Shown: one piece after another, positions 57,278 through 64,000 of the stretch | How positions within the stretch are numbered: the first letter of the stretch is position 1 | Layout of the letters: the number at the start of each line of letters is the position of its first letter | Origin: Solen grandis | Taxonomy: Eukaryota; Mollusca; Bivalvia; Adapedonta; Solenidae | Assembly: GCA_021229015.1 (NCBI GenBank) | Contig: CM037788.1 | Location: 55,379,145 to 55,443,144 of the forward strand | Reading direction: 5' to 3' | DNA length: 64,000 bases | Notes under the pieces: model-generated | What the model saw: only the letters and a program-made list of their open reading frames with translations | What the model was told of the DNA's origin: nothing | The model's database searches: none | Program-made: the position numbers and the translations under genes

Positions 57278-58862
57278 GTGCATAACCCAGTAAGTGCTGT
57301 TTTCAAAATAAGAGGCACAAAACCAACAAAAGTAAAGTCAAACAGTCAAAAAGCTAAATTATGGGACTGTAAAAACAAAGATAAGTTTAAAAATAACATT
57401 GATGTGGATAAAATCAACGTCGTAGTATATGAAATAGATACGTTATACAAGAAAACTATCATCCAATAATCCTTCTGAGCTGTTTTAGGAAACTTTTTAC
57501 AACAATCCTAAATAATCGTCTTTTGAAGTTTGTTGAAAAAAAAAGATAAGTAAATTTCAGGCAGGATTTAGACCTGGCTATTCGAGTATAGATAATATGT
57601 TCATACTTAATACGCTAATTAAACTCCTACATTATAGTCAACAAAAAACTTTATTGTGCATTTATTGATTTGAAAGGTGTCTTTGACTCAATAAACAGAA
57701 ACATGTTATGGTCTAAACTCCACAAATATCATATAAACGGTTAATATTTTGATGTCGTCAGAAGTATTTATGAAAATGCAAAAAGTTGTGTACGTCTAAC
57801 ACTTATGTTTAAGTATTGATTTACAGATTGATCTATTTGAAAAAAAACAACAACAACAACTATAAAACCAATTTTATTATATGGCTGTGAAATATGGGGG
57901 CATAGAAAAAGTTCAATTGAAATTTTTAAAACCTGTATTTAATGTCAAAAACAGTACTCCAAATTGTATTCTATATGGAGAAACAGGTGTTAATCCACTA
58001 CAAATAGACATAGATTCACGTATGTTACATTTTTAGTCTAAACTTATTATTCCCTCTAATTCAAAGTTAACAGTTCTCATCTTTAATATTTTGTATATCA
58101 ATTTTATTTTATCAACAAATGTTAGAATTATAGACTTAAAATGGATAAAACATATAAAAATATTCTCATAAAATGTGGACTTGTATGGGATTTTCAAGAA
58201 TTTCCAAATATTCGATGGCTTCAAAAATGTTTTTCAAAAATTAACTGATCTATTTTTGAATGAATGGTGTTCATCAATAAATAATTCAAGAAAATGTACT
58301 AACTACAGGTTGCTCAAGGAAAAATTAGGATTTGAAGATTATCTTGTTAAAATACCAGCAAATCTGCTAAAATTCACGGTGAAATTTAGAACCAGAAATT
58401 CAAATCTTCCTGTGGAAGTTGGTTCATGGTATAACATTGATCGAAATGACTGCTTATGCAGTCTTTGTGATAGCAACAAAATGGGAGATGAGTTCCATTA
58501 TTTGTTAGAATGCAATTCACTTTCAAATGACAGAAAACGTCTCATAAGTCAGGTATTTTATAGATTTCCAAATGTATTACTTTTTAAAGATTTGATGAAT
58601 TGTAATCCAGATAATGAAATCAAATATCGCAAACTGTGTCAATTTGTTAAACACATTCTTTCAAAGTTAAGTCAACAGTAGTATGCCTCCTCCTTTCCCC
58701 CTTTCTTATAACTCATTATAATATGTATACTGTATCAGTTTATTTACAACACTGTCATTTATATCGGCCTTGTTCATTACTTTAAACAATTGCATTTTTG
58801 CTTTTGTATTCTCATTTTGTCAAATGTGAATTGAGACTTGGAATAAATAAAATAAATAAAAA
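57278..58862 (+). mobile_element. LINE (non-LTR retrotransposon), degenerate, between the inverted arms
   Basis: Fragments of one ORF2 in order: a linker (NPVSAVFKIRGTKPTKVKSN), reverse-transcriptase pieces (LLSCFRKLFTTILNNRLLKF; FQAGFRPGYSSIDNMFILNT; FIDLKGVFDSINRNMLWSKL), then PILLYGCEIWGHRKSS, and a C-terminal open frame 58175-58681 with CLCSLCDSNKMGDEFHYLLE then C. The palm segment with the YxDD catalytic motif is absent: the sequence jumps from the CVRL region (57795) to the LLYG region (57870). Ends in an (AAATAAAT)n tail at 58840-58862. Multiple stops and frameshifts. Same kind of LINE as 27599-28312. Confidence 0.87.
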
Positions 58863-59007
58863 TTTAACATAATTAGGCACACAAGGAGGAATAAACACTT
58901 TTTTATCACTCAGTATTTGTTAAATAAAAAACATTTTATCACTCATTATTCGGTCTTTGTTGTACTCACAGACATACGACATATGTGAATATGTCTTTGT
59001 TGTAATT

Positions 59008-59031
59008 GATGATGATGATGATGATGATGAT
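59008..59031. repeat. (GAT)n microsatellite
   Basis: Eight GAT units between the LINE tail and the right inverted arm. Confidence 0.9.
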
Positions 59032-59124
59032 AACGGTATTTGTTTATATGTGCTCTATATCGGATTAATTATCTGCCGATTATTTAAATGCAAAACACAC
59101 CTGCATTAAACAACTACCATTAAT

Positions 59125-59253
59125 AATGCGCGAGTAATTGGGTGTGAATTAAGTATTTCACACTTTCCGCCTATTGAATATTCAAGGCGACGAAACGACT
59201 TTTCATTTATTATACATAATCATTTTGATGAAACGGATGGTCGACGAAACGAC
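59125..59253 (-). repeat. Long inverted repeat, right arm
   Basis: Reverse complement of 57093-57230 with substitutions (for example GTCGACCATCCGTTTCATC for GTCGACCAACCGTTTCGTC). Together the arms define a 2161-bp foldback element (57093-59253) into whose middle the LINE inserted. Confidence 0.9.
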
Positions 59254-60953
59254 CATCACCCGTTCAAAAGATATATACAATTAAGGCTTGTCCATTTTAT
59301 AATTAGCCAGTCTATATTAACTATATTAAGAGTTTATGATTTCAAATGTGCATACTTTTGATTTTAATCTATTTATTTAAATCTTATTAACCATTGAAGG
59401 GAGTGGCAATTATGCTTAAAGGCATCCAAAATTCCTAATCCCCCCCATAAGATTAGATAAGAAAGAAGGAGATTAAAAAGTGACCTTGCTGCAAGCTCAC
59501 AGTTGGGATCCCCAATAATTGATTAATTACCATAACAAAGTTAAATCATTTTTTATTGTGTTGCATTACTTGTATTTAATATAGTATAAAAATTAAAGGA
59601 TTTTATAGGAGGGGGGGGGGTCACCAAAGAAGGGCTTTTTAGATGCTTTAATATTGTAAGCTGTCCCAGGGTATCTATATGAAGTTCGAACAGACCCTGG
59701 CCGTCCTGAAAAAAATGTGTCGAACAAAAACAACAATAAAAAAAAAACATGTTGGTTGGGCTTTGATAAACATCTGTGTCATTCATTCACTTAATATTGT
59801 TGTATATTCATTAAAACTGAAAGTGTCAGACTTAATTCTGATAAAGGTTTTCCCACTCTAAAATTCATCAATTCCACCAAAAACATACAAATATAACTTG
59901 AAAAAGAAAGTATAATAGTTTAAAAATGTCATACTATGTAAACCTAAAGGGCATATTGAAAAGCTATAAAGTGTCTTAATTTTTTTATTACCTCCCTGCT
60001 AAAAACTATAATTTATCTCCCATAAAATTAAAAAAAAAAGAAGAAAAAGTGGTGGGCTGATTATCAACTACTGGTTGATGTGACTTTGACTAGGAAAATA
60101 TAAAAATAATTCGTTGACGAATTATTGACAAGAAAAAAGGAGAGAGGGGGTTGTCGTTGATATTTCAGTGTGCATCAGATTTGGTAATTCCATTTATTCA
60201 ATAAATGATACTTGTAAAGTTGCACCTTGCATATCTTTGGCCTCTGGTTGTAACCTCTTATACTTTATTTCCATTCAATGTTTGTACATGTATATTTGAA
60301 TATTTGAGAAATTAAAATCTATACCTAATCTATATAGTACAGAATACTTTGATTTCGTGTTGTACAAAAATATTAAAAATGAGGGTTTTAATAGGCATTT
60401 GCTCCAAAAATGGTACACTTTATATTTATTCATGATTAATTAATTAATCAGCCACTTTTGCCTCTGATTAATTGACTTATATTTTTTCGACTGATTTCAA
60501 TCCTAGTGATTATATAGTCATTCAGTGAAACAGTAAAATGTTAGCTATTATTTTAAATCATTAACCTGTTCAACTCAGAGTTTCAATGACATAATGTTCA
60601 GCAAGAATAGTTTTATACTAGAAAAAAAAACCACACGCACACACACAAAAAAACCCACAAAAACCGATGGTCTGAATTATTATCGTATGATATGGAACAA
60701 AAGGTAAGCTCATAGCCCTCTGTTTGGGAGGTATAACTATGTAAGGGAGATAACACTAGCATTACCTATTCAAAAGTTTGGACATGGTTTGTCCCTCTTA
60801 GTAAATATAGGCAAAACACATTATGTTTCAAAATATAATGTATAATAGTTTTAGCTCTACTATTCATAAATAGTCATTTTGAGCTATTGCAGTCATCCAT
60901 CTGTTGATTTCTGTGTCATTCTTGTTATTTCATAGTGAATTTTTGTATGGAGC
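59254..60953. other. Non-coding stretch, nothing recognised
   Basis: AT-rich, with a G run at 59609-59618. No supported gene or repeat. Confidence 0.45.
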
Positions 60954-61337
60954 ATAACTCAAAAACCCTACAATGTATTGATTTACAATATATTGACTTA
61001 AGATACTGTGACGATGTGTCTCAATGGTTAGAGCATTGGACTTGCACGCTGGTGGACCGGGTTCAATCATGGGCCAGGTCGAGTTTGTTACATTGGTGGC
61101 AGCGGCGGGATAATGTCAACTGCCAGACCGGAGTTGCCTTACCAATATGTTTCCCAGTCCAAGTTTCGGGGTCGAGACTTCTCGGAGGGGAAGTAATATG
61201 ATGATGCGTCGTCACAGGTGTAAGTACAATCTCTGACAACTGCGTCAGTGAGTCGACTCTTTGGCTCAGTGGTGAGAGTATTGGACTTGCATGCCGGCGG
61301 ACCGGGTTCGATCCAGGGCCGGGTCGAGTTTGTTACA
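60954..61337 (+). mobile_element. Miniature LTR retrotransposon (TRIM) with tRNA-like LTRs
   Basis: Two direct repeats of about 139 bp (60954-61092 and 61199-61337) both end GGTCGAGTTTGTTACA. Right after the first comes TGGTGGCAGCGGCGGGA (61094-61110), matching the complement of the 3' end of tRNA-Leu(UAG) at 16 of 17 positions, a primer-binding site one base inside the LTR. Before the second repeat lies the purine-rich GGAGGGGAAGTAATA (61184-61198), a polypurine tract, followed by TG as LTR start. Internal region only about 106 bp with no gag or pol, so non-autonomous. Each LTR contains a tRNA-like segment (CTCAGTGGTGAGAGTATTGG and CCGGGTTCGATCC in the second copy), with A- and B-box character. 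The outer left border is less certain because the left LTR has diverged. Confidence 0.72.
61094..61110 (+). other. Primer-binding site, tRNA-Leu(UAG) type
   Basis: TGGTGGCAGCGGCGGGA; one mismatch to the complement of the conserved tRNA-Leu(UAG) 3' end including CCA. Confidence 0.7.
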
Positions 61338-61423
61338 ATATGAACAGATGGTGCCTAGGAGAAATACAGTGACCAAGAACTATAACTTTACCTGGTCAAT
61401 CATTTTAATGATCTCTCCTTTTG

Positions 61424-63071
61424 TGTCACCTGCTGCAAGCAGAGGTGACACATAGGGATCACTTTTCTGTTGTCTCTCCATCTCTCCGGATTTTCGTTTC
61501 TGCTCCATTACTTAGACATTCCTTAATGGATTTTGAAGTACTCGGCAGGAATGTTCACCGCTATAAGATGATGTGTTGCGTGCAATCCTCAGGTTTGTAG
61601 CTCTAAGGTCAAGGTCACACTTAGAGTTCAAAAAGAGCAAAACTGGTCTATTTTTCATTTCCGCTCAATAACTCTGACATTCCGTGATCATGGATTTTGA
61701 AATTACTGGCAGAAATGTTCACCACTATAAAACGATGTGTTGCTTACATTCCCAATGCCTGTAGCTCTAAGGTCAAGGTCATACATAGAGTTTAAAGGTC
61801 AAAAATGGTGTCTAATTTTTATTCTCCCCCGCACAACGAACTTACAGTAAGTGGAGGGGGGGGGGGGTATACTGGATTCAGCTTGTCTGTCCGTCCGTCC
61901 GTCAGTCTGTCGGTTTCTTTGTCCGGGCCGTAACTCAAAAAGTATCGCGTGATTTTGGAGTTATTGTCCTTTGTAAATTTGCATACTTAATTTTTGTCCA
62001 GGCCTCAACTCATAAAGTATAAAAGATATCAAGATGAAACTTCATATGTGGATAGATCTCATTGAGGGGGCGTGCAGTGACCATGAACCATAACTCTCTG
62101 TAGCGTAATTTTGGAGTTATTGCCTTTTGTAAATTTTCATACTTAAATTTTTTCCAGGCCGTAACTCAAAAAGTATAAAAGATTTCAAGATGAAACTTCA
62201 TATGTGGGTAGATCTCATTTAGGGGGCATGCAGTGACCATAAACCATAACTCTCTGTTGCGTAATTTTGGAGTTATTACCCTTTGTAAATTTTCATACTA
62301 AATTTTTGTCGGGGCTGTAACTCAAAAAGTATAAAAAATATCAAGATGAAACTTCAAATGTGGATAGATCTCACTGAGATTGCGTGCAGTGACCAAGAAC
62401 CATAACTCTCTGTCATGTCATTTTGGTTATTGTCCTTTGTAAATTTTCATACTTGATTTTTGTCCAGGCCTCAACTCAAAAATTAAAAAAAACCCCAACT
62501 CTTTGTCGTGTAATATAGGAGTTATTGCCCTTTGTAAATTTTAATACTTAATTTTTTTTCTGGGCCGTAACTCATAAAGTATGAAAGGTATCAAGATGAA
62601 ACTTCATATGTGTATAGATCTTTTTGAGAAAGAGTACAGTGACCAAGAACCATAACTCTCTGTTGTGTTATATTGGTGTAATTGCCCTTTGTAAATTTTT
62701 TTACTTAATTTTTATCCGAACCATAACACAAAAAGTATAAAAGGTTTCAAGATGAAATTTCATATGTGGATAAATCTCATTGAGAGGAAATGCATTGCCC
62801 AAGAACTGTAACCATCATTTGCATCATTTTAAAATCCCTGTGACAAAGCGACATGCGGGGGTATTTGCGCCATGGCAATGGCAGTTCTAGTTGTATCTGC
62901 TCCATAACTTTGTCATTCTTTGATGGCTTTTGAATTAATTGCTAGAAAATTCAATTTTTCATCACCATCAGACGATGTGTACACATTTCCAAGGTCTTTA
63001 GCTCCAAGGTGAATGATGTGATCTATTTCTCATGTATGCCCCATAACTTTGTCATTCTATGATGGCTTTTT
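61424..63071 (+). mobile_element. Hairpin-led tandem-repeat element 1 (TGTCACCTGCTG head)
   Basis: Opens with the hairpin TGTCACCTGCTGCAAGCAGAGGTGACA split as TGTCACCTGCTGC (61424-61436) and GCAGAGGTGACA (61439-61450). Units of about 161 bp follow, each with GCTCCATTACTTAGACATTC-type start, TGGATTTTGAA, ATGTTCACC and GCTCTAAGGTCAAGGTCA. The unit pattern is broken at 61828 by element 2, resumes at about 62884 (TATCTGCTCCATAACTTTGT), and is broken again at 63072 by element 3. No coding capacity. Tandem-repeat-bearing MITE-like elements of this sort are known from clams. Confidence 0.7.
61828..62883 (+). mobile_element. Hairpin-led tandem-repeat element 2, nested in element 1
   Basis: Starts TCTCCCCCGCACAACGAACT with a hairpin CTTACAGTAAG and a G run (61855-61867), then about five to six units of about 157 bp (GTAACTCAAAAAGTATAAAA, ATCAAGATGAAACTTCATAT, ATTTTGGAGTTATTG). 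Ends near ACATGCGGGGGTATTTGCGC, whose TGCGGGGG is the inverse of the CCCCCGCA start. Confidence 0.7.
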
Positions 63072-64000
63072 AGCTCACCTGAGCACATCTGCTCGGGTGA
63101 GCTTTTGTGATCACCTTTTGTCCGTCGTGCGTCGTCCGTCGTCAACAATTGCTTGTGAACACTCTAGAGGCCACAGTTTTGGCCCAATCTTCATGAAACT
63201 TGGTCAGGATGTTTGTCTACATGATATCTCGGATGAGTTCAAAATTGGGTCATGTGGGGTCAAAAACTAGGTCACCAGGTCAAATCTTAGAAAAACCTTG
63301 TGAACACTCTCTAGAGGCCACAGTTTTGGCCTAAATCTTCATGAAACTTGGTCAGGATGTTTGTCTACATAATATCTTGGATGGGTTTGAAAATGGGTCA
63401 TATGGGGTCAAAAACTAGGTCACCAGGTCAAATCTTAGAAAAACCTTGTGAACACTCTAGAGGCCACAGTTTTGGCCTAATCTTCATGAAACTTGGTCAG
63501 GATGTTTGTCTACATGATGTCTCGGATGAGTTCGAAATTGGGTCATGTGGGGTCAAAAACTAGGACACCAGGTCAAATCTAAGAAAAACCTTGTGAACAC
63601 TAGAGGCCACAGTTTTGGCCCAATCTTCATGAAACTTGGTCAGGATATTTGTCTACATGATATCTCGGATGAGTTTGAAAATGGGTCATGTGGGGTCAAA
63701 ATCTAGGTCACCCGGTCAAATCTTAGAAAAACCTTGTGAACACTCTAGAAGCCAAAGTTTTGGCCCAATCTTCATGAAACTTGGTCAGGATGTTTGTCTA
63801 CATACTATCTTGAATGGGTTTGAAAATGGGTCATGTGGGGTCAAAATCTAGGTCACTAGGTCAATTCTTAGAAAATTCTTGTGAACATGCTTGAGGCCAC
63901 ATTTTTGGCTCAATTTTCATGAAACTTTGCTAGAATGTTTGTCTTTATGCTATGTCGGATGAGTTTGAAATTGGGTCATGTTGGGTCAAAAATTAGGTCA
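63072..64000 (+). mobile_element. Hairpin-led tandem-repeat element 3, runs off the window
   Basis: Head AGCTCACCTGAGCA (63072-63085) and TGCTCGGGTGAGCT (63090-63103) form a 14-bp stem with one G-T pair. Then CCGTCGTGCGTCGTCCGTCG and about six units of about 145 bp: CTTGTGAACACTCTAGAGGC, CTTCATGAAACTTGGTCAGG, ATGTTTGTCTACATGATATC, GGGTCATGTGGGGTC, AGGTCACCAGGTCAAATCTT. Open frames of about 70 codons recur in each unit but are shadows of the repeat. Copies with this head are abundant in bivalve genomes (general knowledge). Confidence 0.8.

Noticed and set aside
63049..63851. Recurrent open frames of about 70 codons (HSRGHSFGPIFMKLGQDVC type)
   Set aside because: They repeat with the 145-bp unit and are shadows of a non-coding tandem element.

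Overview
The window is nuclear DNA of a eukaryote, most likely a bivalve mollusc (clam type). It is AT-rich and gene-poor, with short exons, long introns and no operons. It is crowded with tRNA-derived SINEs, MITEs, minisatellites and hairpin-led tandem-repeat elements of the kinds common in clam genomes. A 100-N scaffold gap lies at 48219-48318. Species was not determined.

Host genes. (1) On the minus strand at 21463-21871 lies the first coding exon of an SLC6 monoamine-type neurotransmitter transporter: an acidic N-terminal tail, then TM1 with the aspartate that marks monoamine carriers. Its later exons were not found. (2) On the plus strand, from 26222 to at least 45280, I assembled by hand a gene of at least seven short exons. 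Splice sites and codon phases chain without conflict (one link, 33117-33174, is weak). It encodes an unrecognised single-pass membrane protein of about 307+ residues. Its introns hold the 46-bp (34.6-36.8 kb) and 32-bp (43.7-44.4 kb) minisatellites, a SINE and a MITE.

Mobile DNA by region. 1-15 kb: SINE copies of at least three families, palindromic MITEs with TTAAGGTA ends, inverted repeat pairs. 15.4-17.5 kb: a two-form GC-rich minisatellite abutting a complete 1325-bp PIF/Harbinger element with TTA target duplication and an internally deleted transposase. 19.4 kb: a SINE with clear target duplication. 27.6-28.3 kb: a LINE 3' fragment inside intron 2. 30.7-31.4 kb: a homogeneous 54-bp minisatellite. 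50.1-52.0 kb: a 63-bp array whose central copies carry many indels. 53.3-57.0 kb: a dead pogo/Tigger-type transposase gene with a PHD-like C-terminus, broken by two hAT-like elements, each flanked by a 5-bp duplication. 57.1-59.3 kb: a long inverted-repeat element enclosing a LINE copy. 60.95-61.34 kb: a miniature LTR retrotransposon (TRIM) with tRNA-like sequence in its LTRs and a primer-binding site matching tRNA-Leu(UAG). 61.4-64.0 kb: three hairpin-led elements made of 145-160-bp tandem units, nested in one another.

No bacterial-type system, CRISPR array, rRNA or functional tRNA gene was seen. The most notable items are the cryptic membrane-protein gene, the tRNA-bearing TRIM, the datable nested insertions and the two internally deleted transposons.
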